Source: Spirochaetia bacterium (GTDB lineage Bacteria > Spirochaetota > UBA4802 > UBA5550). From it: 53,225 nucleotides of DNA. The stretch lies in assembly GCA_009885955.1 (NCBI GenBank), contig VFJS01000074.1:1-53225 (forward strand), read 5' to 3'. The position numbers were made by a program, and so were the translations under genes. Shown here piece by piece: positions 1 to 8,627 of this stretch. Under the pieces are notes generated by a model that had not been told where the DNA came from, did no database searches, and saw only the letters and a list, made by a program, of their open reading frames with translations. Each line of letters starts with the position of its first letter. Position 1 is the first letter of the stretch.

Positions 1-93
1 GTCGCCCGGTGCATCCGAGGATAGCTACCCGACTTTCTGGCAATTATCGGGACTGGACTTTCACCAGTTAGCAGACGACAGCTTCAGAACGGA
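1..93 (-). other. possible group II intron remnant, 5' domain I-like, cut by window edge
   Basis: Read on the minus strand this stretch contains CTAACTGGTGAAAGTCCAG followed by a GGTAGCTATCC-like segment. That resembles the GUGAAAGUCC region of domain I in bacterial group II introns. No reverse transcriptase ORF is present inside the window, and the sequence runs off the left edge, so the rest of the intron (if any) would lie outside. The call rests on recalled motif resemblance only. It could instead be another structured RNA or an unrelated repeat. Confidence 0.35.
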
Positions 94-94
94 C

Positions 95-165
95 CAGAAT
101 AAAGATTATCAGAAACTGCATATTTATGACAAATAATCAAATCTATGTACTCTGTCTTAAAATTT
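95..165. repeat. direct repeat copy 1 (about 71 bp), partner at 1487-1558
   Basis: This segment starts CAGAATAAAGATTAT and ends CTGTCTTAAAATTT. It recurs in the same orientation at 1487-1558 with only a few differences. The two copies bracket the PIN/partner gene pair and the membrane-protein ORF, as expected for a duplicated junction of an inserted segment. Region 166-379 between this repeat and the antitoxin carries no convincing gene. A 61-codon minus-strand reading frame there (194-379) has no ribosome binding site and an odd composition. Confidence 0.75.
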
Positions 166-379
166 AAAATATTGTAATATTCAGGCTGTCGATTTAATAA
201 AATAAGTAGCTCCCGGTAAAGGGGCATTTCGCATAAGCCCAAGCTGAACGCTGTTGACCTGGGAAAAAATCGTTTTTATGCCGGAAAAAAGGGCAATGGC
301 GTTTAGCGACGCTTAGGCGATGTGGCCATGGGAAGCATCCCGCACGAATCAGTGGCAGGGTTACGGCTGGACTCTTCAA

Positions 380-565
380 TTAAGCAGTTTGCACCGAATC
401 ACTATCTCTTTCTTTCTTCCATGATTCATATATACTCATTAATTCCTTGTTTATTTCATCAATAGTTTTGTTCTCAAACTCTTTATGTAATTTATGACGA
501 ATTTCATGCAGTTCCCATAATGTCTCATCTTCGCTTTTTGAATAATCATTTTTATAAGTTCCCAT
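380..565 (-). CDS. small partner (putative antitoxin) of PIN-domain protein
   Basis: This 61-residue acidic/basic protein has a YKNDYSKSEDETLWELHEIRH-like N-terminal half and a helical, charged C-terminus. I recall this as a small family found beside PIN-domain genes, so an antitoxin role is inferred from position. The start at 565 is chosen because a GGGGG Shine-Dalgarno lies 8 nt upstream of ATG. A longer TTG start at 589 lacks one. It overlaps the end of the upstream PIN gene by 14 bp, so the two are probably translationally coupled. The toxin-first order is the reverse of classical vapBC. No DNA-binding fold is evident. Confidence 0.65.
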   Translation of the reverse strand: MGTYKNDYSKSEDETLWELHEIRHKLHKEFENKTIDEINKELMSIYESWKKERDSDSVQTA

Positions 566-1034
566 ATTTTGAACCCCCGTATATTTCAAGCGTTCCTATC
601 TCCATTATAATATAATCATGTTTCCTGTTTATTTCATGTATTTTTTTAATCGGATTTATGCTCACGACATGTTTAAAATTCCACGACGCAAGCGATTCAA
701 TCCCGTTTACCGTCGCAATCGCTATATGCAAGGCATCTTCCGGCTCGGATTCCGGAATCGCTCCTTTCTCAATATATTCCCGTGAAAGTTTTACCGCAGG
801 CTCATTAATATTCAATATTGTGATATTATTATCAAATATCAATTTTTTTATATTGTCTCTTTTTATTATATTCAAAAATTTTTCAATCTCTCCTATTCCG
901 ATGAGCGACATATACAGATCATAATTTATTGCTTCAATCTCAAACCATTTCTGCGTCACAAGTTGACGCACCGGCTTTGAGTAATCATAATATGCGCTCG
1001 GTATTGAGGTGTCGAGATATAATTTTGATTTCAT
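552..1034 (-). CDS. PIN-domain protein (VapC-like RNase toxin)
   Basis: This 160-residue protein has the PIN layout: an N-terminal LYLDTS strand with the first acidic residue (about D8), a central acidic helix (GIGEIEKF), and the C-terminal ExEDALHIAIATVNGIESLASWNFKH block typical of PIN nucleases. PIN proteins of this type are Mg2+-dependent endoribonucleases, often toxins. The C-terminus extends some 25 residues beyond the PIN core. It is co-transcribed with the small 380-565 gene. AT-rich codon use and the flanking direct repeats suggest acquired DNA. The domain is clear; the RNA target is unknown. Confidence 0.8.
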   Translation of the reverse strand: MKSKLYLDTSIPSAYYDYSKPVRQLVTQKWFEIEAINYDLYMSLIGIGEIEKFLNIIKRDNIKKLIFDNNITILNINEPAVKLSREYIEKGAIPESEPEDALHIAIATVNGIESLASWNFKHVVSINPIKKIHEINRKHDYIIMEIGTLEIYGGSKYGNL

Positions 1035-1047
1035 AATCGTTTCAAAT

Positions 1048-1482
1048 CTATTGAATTTTAAAATTAAATAAAGATATTGCTAATAGAATTACAATAATAA
1101 ACAAAACCCATGCCCAATCTTTAATTTTTAATAATAAGCCATTCCCAAACCTGACATTATAAAATGATAAAAGAACTGCTCCAATAATACTTACAATGAA
1201 AACAAAAGGTAAATTTTCTTTTTTAAAACTTATTAAGTTAACATAACTACCGGTTGCTAATATTCCCCCAAAAAAGAAAATAGTAAAAAATAAAATTGGA
1301 TAAATAATTTTTCCTTTATTCCATTGGCCTAGTTGAAAAAATAAAAAAATAAATATTATTCGAAAAGTTAACTCGAGTTTTGATTCGCCCATGTATATCC
1401 AGGAATTTCCATTAGTAATTGGGTAAAACAGATCCCGAAAATCGTTATAAATATAGAAAGTATTTAATACAACCTTATACAA
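1048..1482 (-). CDS. hypothetical multi-pass membrane protein
   Basis: This 144-residue AT-rich ORF has about four hydrophobic segments (near residues 40-55, 60-80, 90-110 and 120-142) separated by short Lys-containing loops. I recognise no family. Its 5' end lies only 4 bp from the second copy of the direct repeat (1487), so the gene may have been truncated at its N-terminus when the repeat-bounded segment formed. It sits 13 bp upstream of the PIN gene on the same strand and could be co-transcribed with it. Confidence 0.5.
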   Translation of the reverse strand: MYKVVLNTFYIYNDFRDLFYPITNGNSWIYMGESKLELTFRIIFIFLFFQLGQWNKGKIIYPILFFTIFFFGGILATGSYVNLISFKKENLPFVFIVSIIGAVLLSFYNVRFGNGLLLKIKDWAWVLFIIVILLAISLFNFKIQ

Positions 1483-1486
1483 GAGA

Positions 1487-1558
1487 CAGAATAAAGATTA
1501 TAAGAAACTGCATGTTGCATGACAAATAATCAAATCTATGCACACTGTCTTAAAATTT
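1487..1558. repeat. direct repeat copy 2 (about 72 bp), partner at 95-165
   Basis: This is the second copy of the repeat at 95-165, in the same orientation, differing mainly in the short segment after GAAACTGCAT. It lies just upstream of the membrane-protein ORF. See the first copy for interpretation. Confidence 0.75.
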
Positions 1559-1649
1559 GCGCAGTCCCAAAAAATGAAAAGACATACCTCTTCTGTATAC
1601 TTTTATACAGTAACAACCATTTAATTAATGTCAACAATTTTTTGCTAAT

Positions 1650-1886
1650 TTAGAAACTCGAATTCCTATCAGGGAGGTATTGATTTTCTGTTCTCTTTTT
1701 AAAAGAAATGAAATAGCCTTTTACAATAACATGTGTTTTAATCAGTTTTTTTATTTCCCTGTCAGCAAGGAATGAAAAAATGGTATCAGGCAACATAAAA
1801 GTTGTACACTCCGGGCATTCTTCAGGAGCTTTATCAAAGGAATTCTGAATTGCCAAAGCCCATGTTTTTCTATCTATCTCTTTCAA
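1650..1886 (-). CDS. small hypothetical protein with CPEC motif
   Basis: This possible 78-residue protein would start at TTG. It carries one CPEC pair that might bind a metal, and is otherwise charged with no recognised domain. There is no clear ribosome binding site and the start codon is weak, so this is a low-confidence gene. Its 3' flank (1887-1979) contains no gene but includes a short dispersed repeat resembling TTCGTG...CTTTCGTGG. Confidence 0.3.
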   Translation of the reverse strand: MKEIDRKTWALAIQNSFDKAPEECPECTTFMLPDTIFSFLADREIKKLIKTHVIVKGYFISFKKRTENQYLPDRNSSF

Positions 1887-1979
1887 TTTTTTTTCAATAT
1901 ATCATAAAAAACAAATTTTAAATTTTTCGTGATGTTCGTGCCTTTCGTGGTTAATCTTATTGGATGCTGAGGTTAAAAA

Positions 1980-4340
1980 TTAATACGACTGTTTTTTGAA
2001 ATGTAATGCATTAAATATTTCATTGTTCAATAGATTAGAAGAACTCCCGTTGATATCGAGAAAAATTCCATTTTTCCCCTGGAGGATAAGGGTATTATCA
2101 ATTTTTTTTAAATTATATATATCTCCTTCACTCCCCTGGTCGATAAAAATCGAAAAACTGGTTCCACCATGATAGTGATTGACACCGGCCACTCCCGGAT
2201 TGCTGCCATTGGTATATTCATCCCTCCCGGAAGAATCAATAAAAATGGAGACGCCGTTGTGGGCCGAAGCTCCCAGGGAAAATCCGCCGCCGGTTTTATA
2301 CACATCATTCCCGCCCCTGTCGATAAAAAGGGTCACGGACAGATCCCATGAGGCGCTGTTCACCACACCGCTATTTCCTTGATATACATCGTCACCCCCG
2401 TCATCAATGAATGAAGCGATGCCCGAATGGGCCGCCGCGGACAGGCCGTACCGTGATGCATGATAGATGTCATTGCCGTTCCCCGAATCTTTCAGGATCC
2501 CCCAGCCGTAAAAATATCCGCACCCCAGGGAGAATTCGCCTCCTTCATAGGTGTCGTTGCCCCCTGAATCCAGCAGTACCCCGATACCTCCTGAGCTGAT
2601 TCCCCTGAACCCGATGCCGGCGCCCTGGGAGAATCCGCTGAACATCCCCGCTGTCCCGTAGGTGCTCTTATGCTTTCCCCCGGCATAATAGGTGTCATTG
2701 CCGGCAATGTCCATGCACAGGCCGATCCCCAACGGCAGCCCCACCCCCTGGGAAAACAGATGCGCCGTATAGCGGTCATTCCCGCTGACATCAATGCTTA
2801 TCCCCATGCCCCAGAGCCCCACTCCGTTCATATATTCACTGCCCCTGTACTCATCATCCCCTGCGAAGTCCATAATGATTCCCGCGCCGGCAATGCCGCA
2901 TCCGGCAGCGCATGTTTTTGCCGTGTAGGTGTCGTTTCCAGAAAGGTCAAGGACCATGCCGATGCCCATCCTTCCATAACCGATGCCGCCTTCACCGACG
3001 GCCGTGTACCGGTCATTGCCGCTGAAATCGATGATGAAACTGAGGGGTTCATGGATACTGAATGTCCCGCCTGCATTCCCTTCATACAAGTCATCCCCGC
3101 CCAGGTCGATGATCACTGCTGTATTCCCGGTGTACCGGTTGGGCCCGGTCCCGCCGATTATTATGTCGCCAAATTCAGTTACCTCTTTATGGAGGATTGT
3201 TCCCGGGGGATCATCTTTCGAATGGAGTGGAGACTTGTTGAATGACTTCATCAGATCAGCCTTTAACCCGGTCAGGTATTCCCTGTCAGCAATCCCGGCT
3301 GATATTAAAATTGCCCTGGCAAGAGAACCAAAATCGATGGCGTATGAAAGCTTTATCAGACGCTTCACCGTATCCCATTCATCATTTTCATAGAGATAGA
3401 TATTGTCAATAAAGCTTTTCAAAACTGTATGGGCATTATTGAAGAAAAAAATCTTATCATCCGCGGAAAACTCCCTGAAGGCCTTATCGCGGTAGAGTTT
3501 AGCCTCCTTCATGACTTTTTTTATCTGGTCAATATGGCTTGCCATTGATATTCCCGTTTTCAGTTTCATGGGACTGAATTTCCCGGTTGAGAAATCAAGC
3601 TTCTCGCTCAGGATAGTTGTAAGGGCATAGAGATCCTGAGTTTTGCTGTTGACGGCAGACTCAATGGCGGACATGAAATCCATGGTTATCTTTTCTATTT
3701 TAAAAGGGTCCCGGTGAATATAGCTTATGACGCCAAGTCTGAACAGGTCATTCCATTCTTCATCCTTCCTGAGCCTCTCCATAAGGTCTTTGTAATCATC
3801 GATGATATTAAAGTGCGTTACAAGCTTTTGAACAATTTTCGAAGTATCATCTGAATAATTAGTCAATTCAGGAAATATTGCGCTGTTTTCAGGGATCTCT
3901 TTTTTTCTGCTGATTGCATCAAATCCGCTTTCTATAACAGCATTGAAATCCATGACAACACTTTTAATACCGGCTTTATTATCCCCAGCCTTCACTACTC
4001 TTAAAATCGTAAGGCTCACCGTGTCTCCCGGATTTTTCGCTTCAATGGATTTTTTAAAATTGCCGAGGATTTCATCCTCTTTCCCATAAAAAGGTTTTCC
4101 ATCGAGGCCGATGATAATGTCTTCATGGAGGAGCCCGCCTTTTTCAGCAGGAGATTTTTTCATAACACGTATTTTCATGCCGTAAGGTGCCGTGGTGCCG
4201 TCGGGGAGGATGATATTCTTTTCCAGTGTCCTGTAGATGCCGAGGAATCCCTTTTCTTTTTCTTTATTCTTTGACTGGCTTATAACTGCGGTCATGGAAA
4301 GGCAGAGAATAATAAGTACCATTGATTTTAGAAGTTTCAT
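1980..4340 (-). CDS. exported PDZ protein with about twelve G(N/D)DxY repeats
   Basis: This 786-residue protein begins with a signal peptide (MKLLKSMVLIILCLSM). A PDZ domain follows at about residues 32-120, with the GMKIRVMKKSPAEKGGL loop and an IIIGLDGKPF strand. A mostly helical middle spans about 140-390. The C-terminal half is built from about twelve repeats of roughly 25-35 residues, each containing [DS]xxG[ND]DxY such as SGNDRYTA, AGDDEYRG and GGNDVYKT. Regular Gly/Asp turns suggest a parallel beta-helix or beta-solenoid, possibly Ca2+-binding like RTX repeats, though the GGxGxD consensus is absent. No protease residues were seen, so the PDZ part probably serves recognition. Location is periplasm or surface. 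Confidence 0.75.
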   Translation of the reverse strand: MKLLKSMVLIILCLSMTAVISQSKNKEKEKGFLGIYRTLEKNIILPDGTTAPYGMKIRVMKKSPAEKGGLLHEDIIIGLDGKPFYGKEDEILGNFKKSIEAKNPGDTVSLTILRVVKAGDNKAGIKSVVMDFNAVIESGFDAISRKKEIPENSAIFPELTNYSDDTSKIVQKLVTHFNIIDDYKDLMERLRKDEEWNDLFRLGVISYIHRDPFKIEKITMDFMSAIESAVNSKTQDLYALTTILSEKLDFSTGKFSPMKLKTGISMASHIDQIKKVMKEAKLYRDKAFREFSADDKIFFFNNAHTVLKSFIDNIYLYENDEWDTVKRLIKLSYAIDFGSLARAILISAGIADREYLTGLKADLMKSFNKSPLHSKDDPPGTILHKEVTEFGDIIIGGTGPNRYTGNTAVIIDLGGDDLYEGNAGGTFSIHEPLSFIIDFSGNDRYTAVGEGGIGYGRMGIGMVLDLSGNDTYTAKTCAAGCGIAGAGIIMDFAGDDEYRGSEYMNGVGLWGMGISIDVSGNDRYTAHLFSQGVGLPLGIGLCMDIAGNDTYYAGGKHKSTYGTAGMFSGFSQGAGIGFRGISSGGIGVLLDSGGNDTYEGGEFSLGCGYFYGWGILKDSGNGNDIYHASRYGLSAAAHSGIASFIDDGGDDVYQGNSGVVNSASWDLSVTLFIDRGGNDVYKTGGGFSLGASAHNGVSIFIDSSGRDEYTNGSNPGVAGVNHYHGGTSFSIFIDQGSEGDIYNLKKIDNTLILQGKNGIFLDINGSSSNLLNNEIFNALHFKKQSY

Positions 4341-4417
4341 ATCAATTAGTTCTGCTTATACCGGTTAAATTGCACTTCTTGATTGAAGTTGGGGCATAAT
4401 AAAAAAAACATCCGGTC

Positions 4418-4990
4418 TCATTTTTTCAGCACTGCCACCTTTTTCAACTTCTCAGAACTCGCAATGTCCCTGGGCGACATGAATCGGTCCGCCCTATTGT
4501 TTTTCAGGTCCAGGCCGATGGAATTGTATACCTGGGCCACATAGAAGGAGCAGAAGAGCCTTTTTGACCGGCACAGGTCATCTACTTTTTCATTTCGCCA
4601 GGGAAATATCTTGTACAAAAGAAAGGCGAAGAGACCCAGGAACGAATATTCCTTTCCCAGCTGCTGCTGGGCGAATTCCAGCATCTTCTTCCTTGATTTT
4701 TCCGGAATGTTGTCCCTGTGCTGGTACCACTCGACGCCCCCATCATAATGGGCCACATTTGCTGACATGGGTGTTACCACTATCCCCTTCCCCACTGCCT
4801 CCATGACCATGAGCCGGCCATTCCACCATACTGCAAGGCCCGCATGGGAATAGGGGGACCTGGTGAGCAGTTGGATGAGCCTGGAAAGGCGGGAGGTCCC
4901 CCGGTACAGGAGGATATCGGCGTTTCGAATTTTTTTGCGGCTGCCGGAATAGCTCAGAGCATCGCTTTGTGAATAGTTCATGGTTCTCAT
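4418..4990 (-). CDS. YiiX/permuted NlpC/P60-like cysteine hydrolase
   Basis: This 190-residue protein has the circularly permuted NlpC/P60 arrangement seen in YiiX-type proteins. A conserved His lies in SPYSHAGLAVW (about residue 48) and the catalytic Cys follows in a later helix (LFCSFYVAQVY, about residue 147). The family are thiol hydrolases or amidases acting on peptides, lipids or cell-wall material; the substrate here is unknown. There is no obvious signal peptide, so it may be cytoplasmic or membrane-associated through the hydrophobic FLGLFAFLLYKIF stretch. It lies 77 bp upstream of the PDZ-protein gene on the same strand. Confidence 0.7.
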   Translation of the reverse strand: MRTMNYSQSDALSYSGSRKKIRNADILLYRGTSRLSRLIQLLTRSPYSHAGLAVWWNGRLMVMEAVGKGIVVTPMSANVAHYDGGVEWYQHRDNIPEKSRKKMLEFAQQQLGKEYSFLGLFAFLLYKIFPWRNEKVDDLCRSKRLFCSFYVAQVYNSIGLDLKNNRADRFMSPRDIASSEKLKKVAVLKK

Positions 4991-5183
4991 GTCAAATCAC
5001 TATCCTGCATATGTGAAGCCCCTTACTCGAGATTCATTTCCAAATACTGAGAAATAATTTATTCCTGTATATTTTCAATTTGCCCACTCTCCCCCGGTGG
5101 GGGCACGGCTCATCTATATGCTCATGCCATATAAAAAATCAGAATATATAAAATTATAGTATTCAGATTATTTCTCTAGAGAT

Positions 5184-5365
5184 GCGGGCTGTCTAAAAAA
5201 TCAGCCACGGAGACACAGAGGCACGGAGTATAGTAATATCAATATTAAATTGAAAAAACCTCTATAAATTGATAAACAATTTATTCCTTTTAAATAATTA
5301 ACTATTGTTTTTCTGTGACTCTGCGCCTCTGTGGCAAAATTTTTTTCTTTTTTGGACAGTCCTGC
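5184..5365. mobile_element. MITE-like inverted-repeat element, CTCTGTGGC family
   Basis: The ends form imperfect inverted repeats. The left end reads GCGGGCTGTC then a poly-A tract and GCCACGGAGACACAGAGGC. The right end is its complement, ending GGACAGTCCTGC. The roughly 80-bp interior is AT-rich and non-coding. The gap between the NlpC-like and DUF4349 genes (4991-5384) otherwise holds nothing recognised. A related half-copy lies at 21438-21473. Such CTCTGTG(C)CTCTGTGGC repeats are dispersed non-autonomous sequences in many environmental genomes. Confidence 0.6.
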
Positions 5366-5384
5366 ATGGGGCCCAATATCTGAT

Positions 5385-6281
5385 TTATTTATTTCTTCTC
5401 AACAATCCCTTAATCGCTCCCCTTTTCCAGACCATGACGCCAATTATTATGATGAGCGGCAATGCATAGAGCACGGCATACAGAAAAGTAAGAACACCAT
5501 TTACCGCGCCCACAAGAGCGTTACCATAGTTCGGCACTTCTATCGAGTCAGGCATTTGCGGGCCTTTTATATAGATATGTATTTTTGCCCAATTGATCCT
5601 GTCCTTTATTTTCCATTTTTCCAGTTCTGCGCGGTCCAGGCTGTCTTCCGTTTTCGATAGCGACGCGTCCTGCTCCACCCAGGTTTTCGCGCCCGGCGCG
5701 CTTGCCGATATGGCATTGCTTTTCCGGAGAGTCCGGAGCAGTTCACGCTTTACGGTAATTTCCTGTAGAACCATGTTTTCCGTATGATCAATGACGGTTA
5801 TTGTTTCTGAGAGCATGGCGCCGATTTTTTCAAAATCAAGCAGCGCAGTAAATAACGTATCAGCCCGGATGGATAATTCCACAGAGGCATAGGGGTACTT
5901 CCCTTCTGTAGATGCGCGGCTGGAATTGATAAATCCATATCTGGAAATTATCGCCAGCAGATCCTGGCGTGATTTGATCACATCCTTTGATTCATAGGTT
6001 ACATTAATTCTGTATTCCAGAAGACGTTCCCTGGCCTGTTCCAGGGGAGTGATAAAATGCGAGGGGAGGCCTTTTTTCGGCGTATCGCCATCTTTTTCTT
6101 TCTCCTTTTTCACCGATAAAGGTTCAAGTCCGGCGCTATGTTTTGCTTCATCCTTCATTGCACCGGGAGATGTCCGGGATTCCACTGATTTTTTTTCCTC
6201 AGATTTACTGCATGAGAACATGTTCATGCTGAGCAATAGCGCCATAGCGGTGATTTGTATCAACGGGAAAATTTTTTTCAT
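5385..6281 (-). CDS. DUF4349-type lipoprotein
   Basis: This 298-residue protein starts with a lipoprotein signal peptide (MKKIFPLIQI... MFSC) and a low-complexity charged linker. A mixed alpha/beta region with a long central coiled-coil segment follows (about 150-230). It ends in a C-terminal transmembrane helix (about 262-285) and a basic cytoplasmic tail (KRGAIKGLLRRNK). This lipobox, helical domain and C-terminal TM layout matches DUF4349 proteins, whose function is unknown. The start at 6281 is preferred over 6299 because GAGG lies 8 nt upstream. It lies 45 bp beyond the serA stop. Confidence 0.7.
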   Translation of the reverse strand: MKKIFPLIQITAMALLLSMNMFSCSKSEEKKSVESRTSPGAMKDEAKHSAGLEPLSVKKEKEKDGDTPKKGLPSHFITPLEQARERLLEYRINVTYESKDVIKSRQDLLAIISRYGFINSSRASTEGKYPYASVELSIRADTLFTALLDFEKIGAMLSETITVIDHTENMVLQEITVKRELLRTLRKSNAISASAPGAKTWVEQDASLSKTEDSLDRAELEKWKIKDRINWAKIHIYIKGPQMPDSIEVPNYGNALVGAVNGVLTFLYAVLYALPLIIIIGVMVWKRGAIKGLLRRNK

Positions 6282-6326
6282 ATGTAATGCCTCTTTCATT
6301 CAATAAATTTCAGACTTCATCACAAC

Positions 6327-7502
6327 CTAAACCGCATCCCTTATTATCCTTACCATGACGACATCGGCAATCTTTCTCAGTTCATCCGCCACATTCTCTT
6401 CAATCCCGCCGTCGATGTCAATGATATTAAAGGCATGGTCTCCCTTGCTCTTGTTGAGCATGTAGGCGATGTTGATGGAATTTTCTGCAAGGACATGGGA
6501 AATCTGTCCAATCATGTTGGGCACATTTTTATTGGCTATGATCACCCGTATGGAGCCGTTCCTCGGCATCACGCAGTCGGGAAAATTCACGGAGTTCCTG
6601 ATGATCCCCTCTTGTAAAAAGTCCCTCACCTGTTCCACGGCCATGACCGCGCAGTTCTCCTCGGATTCGGGTGTTGATGCGCCAAGGTGGGGGATGGGGA
6701 TGATATGATCGGAATCGAGAAGTTCCTCGTCGGGGAAGTCGGTGACATAGGTATCCACGATCTTCGCGTCAATGGCAGCCTTGAGGTCTCTGTTATTTAT
6801 CAGCCCCCCCCTTGCGAAATTCAATATCCTCATACCTTTTTTCATGATGGCGAATTTGTCCTTGTTTATGAAACCCTTTGTGTTGTCGTTCAGGGGGATA
6901 TGAAACGTAATGTAATCCGAGTCCGCCAGTAAGCTGTCGAGGCTGAGCGCCTTCTTCACCTCCCTGGAGAGGCCCCACGCGGAATCGACTGATATGAACG
7001 GGTCAAAACCCGCAACCTCCATGCCCAGGGACCTGGCGTCATTTGCCACCATGACGCCGATGGCGCCCAGCCCTATGACGCCGAGCTTCTTCCCTTTCAG
7101 CTCAGGGCCGGTAAAATTTCCCTTCTCCTTTTCAATGAGAGTGGATATCTCGCCGCCCTTCCCCTTCAGGCTTTTCATCCACTGGATGCCGCCGTAAATC
7201 TTCCTCGATGACATGAGCATCCCCAGGAGCACGAGCTCCTTCACGGCATTGGCGTTGGCCCCGGGTGTATTAAATACCACGATCCCCCTGGCCGAGCATT
7301 TATCCACGGGGATGTTATTAACCCCGGCGCCGGCCCTGGCTATGGCCTTGAGTGAGCCCGGAAGCTCCATGTCGTGCATGCTGAAGCTCCGCACAAGGAT
7401 GGCATCGGGACTCAGAATGTCAGTGGCATATTCAAACCTGTCCCCGGGGAGGAGCGCCAGGCCCGTGGGCGAAATCTTATTGAGTTTCTGTATCTTGAAC
7501 AT
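6327..7502 (-). CDS. serA: D-3-phosphoglycerate dehydrogenase
   Basis: This 391-residue NAD-dependent dehydrogenase converts 3-phosphoglycerate to 3-phosphohydroxypyruvate, the first step of serine synthesis. It shows the D-2-hydroxyacid dehydrogenase layout: a Rossmann motif GVIGLGAIG (about residue 142), the catalytic Arg in NFARGGLINN, and the catalytic His in PHLGASTPESEENC. A C-terminal ACT domain (about 318-391) probably senses serine. It is a short-form SerA without the intervening ASB domain. AAGGAG lies 7 nt before the ATG. It is 11 bp downstream of serC in the same operon. Confidence 0.93.
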   Translation of the reverse strand: MFKIQKLNKISPTGLALLPGDRFEYATDILSPDAILVRSFSMHDMELPGSLKAIARAGAGVNNIPVDKCSARGIVVFNTPGANANAVKELVLLGMLMSSRKIYGGIQWMKSLKGKGGEISTLIEKEKGNFTGPELKGKKLGVIGLGAIGVMVANDARSLGMEVAGFDPFISVDSAWGLSREVKKALSLDSLLADSDYITFHIPLNDNTKGFINKDKFAIMKKGMRILNFARGGLINNRDLKAAIDAKIVDTYVTDFPDEELLDSDHIIPIPHLGASTPESEENCAVMAVEQVRDFLQEGIIRNSVNFPDCVMPRNGSIRVIIANKNVPNMIGQISHVLAENSINIAYMLNKSKGDHAFNIIDIDGGIEENVADELRKIADVVMVRIIRDAV

Positions 7503-7513
7503 CGGGTGTCTCC

Positions 7514-8596
7514 TTACCTGTTTTTAACTTCAAATTCTTTCATGAAATCGATGAGTTTCTGTACGCCTTCCACCGGCATGGCATTGTATATGCTGGCCCT
7601 CATGCCGCCGACGGAGCGGTGGCCCTTCAGGGTGAGGAACCCTTTTTTCTCAGCCTCTTTTATGAACTTCGAATCGAGGTCATCGGACCCGGTGACAAAG
7701 GGGACATTCATGAGAGACCTGAACTCCGGCACCACCGTAGATCTGAACATTTTGGAATTATCGAGATAATTATAAAGGAGCCCGGCCTTGTACCGGTTCA
7801 CCTTCTCCATTTCCCCCACGCCCCCCATTGCCTTTATATGCTCAAAGACCAGCTTCGCCATGTATATGCAGTAGGTGGGAGGGGTATTGTACATGGAATC
7901 ATTCTTCACATGGGTCCGGTAGTCGAGCATCGTGGGGGTCATCTCCATGGGGCTTCCGATCAGGTCCTCCCGTATGATGACAATGGTGAGGCCCGCGGGC
8001 CCTATGTTCTTCTGCGCGCCGGCAAAGATGACGCCGAACTTTTTCACGTCCATGACTTCCGATAGGATACACGACGACATGTCGGACACCAGGGGGACCT
8101 TCCCGGTATCGGGAACATACGTCCACCGCGTGCCGAAGATGGTATTGTTCGTGCAAATGTAGAAGTAGTCGGCATCGGGGCTGAACTTTGTTCTATCCAG
8201 TTCCGGTATGCAGGTGAAATTTTTATCCTCAGACGAGGCAATGATGTTCACCGTACCGTACCTTTTCGCCTCCTGGATGGCCCTCTCGGTCCATGCGCCG
8301 GTATGCACCAGGTCGCATTTCCTGCTCTTTTTGAAGAGGTTCATGGGGACCATGGCGAACTGGAGCGATGCCCCTCCCTGGAGAAAAAGGATCTTATAGT
8401 TGTCCGGTATCCCCATGATCTCTTTTAAAACAGCTACGGTACCGTTATAGATTTCAAGAAATTCATCGGAGCGGTGGCTCATCTCCATAACCGACATCCC
8501 GGAATTCCCGTATTCAACAAGCTCCTGCGCGGCCTTCTTCAAAACAGCTTCCGGCAGCATTGCAGGCCCTGCGGAAAAGTTGTACACTCGTGTCAT
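7514..8596 (-). CDS. serC: phosphoserine aminotransferase
   Basis: This 360-residue PLP-dependent class V aminotransferase makes 3-phosphoserine from phosphohydroxypyruvate and glutamate. Visible hallmarks are the N-terminal YNFSAGPAMLPE, the FLQGGASLQFA phosphate-binding loop, the PLP lysine in FAGAQKNIGPAGL, and the C-terminal GHRSVGGMRASIYNAM. Length is normal for SerC. AAGGAG lies upstream of the ATG. It precedes serA in the operon, and a MITE-like repeat occupies its upstream gap. Confidence 0.95.
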   Translation of the reverse strand: MTRVYNFSAGPAMLPEAVLKKAAQELVEYGNSGMSVMEMSHRSDEFLEIYNGTVAVLKEIMGIPDNYKILFLQGGASLQFAMVPMNLFKKSRKCDLVHTGAWTERAIQEAKRYGTVNIIASSEDKNFTCIPELDRTKFSPDADYFYICTNNTIFGTRWTYVPDTGKVPLVSDMSSCILSEVMDVKKFGVIFAGAQKNIGPAGLTIVIIREDLIGSPMEMTPTMLDYRTHVKNDSMYNTPPTYCIYMAKLVFEHIKAMGGVGEMEKVNRYKAGLLYNYLDNSKMFRSTVVPEFRSLMNVPFVTGSDDLDSKFIKEAEKKGFLTLKGHRSVGGMRASIYNAMPVEGVQKLIDFMKEFEVKNR

Positions 8597-8627
8597 ATCG
8601 TTCTCCTTAATTAGTTATTCTGCATCC

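Noticed and set aside
194-379. 61-codon minus-strand frame beside the antitoxin
   Set aside because: It has no ribosome binding site, an unusual composition and no recognised family. It looks like a chance frame in repeat-rich DNA.
2670-3393. Long plus-strand frames opposite the PDZ protein
   Set aside because: They are shadows of the GC-rich, periodic repeats of the real minus-strand gene and have no start signals.
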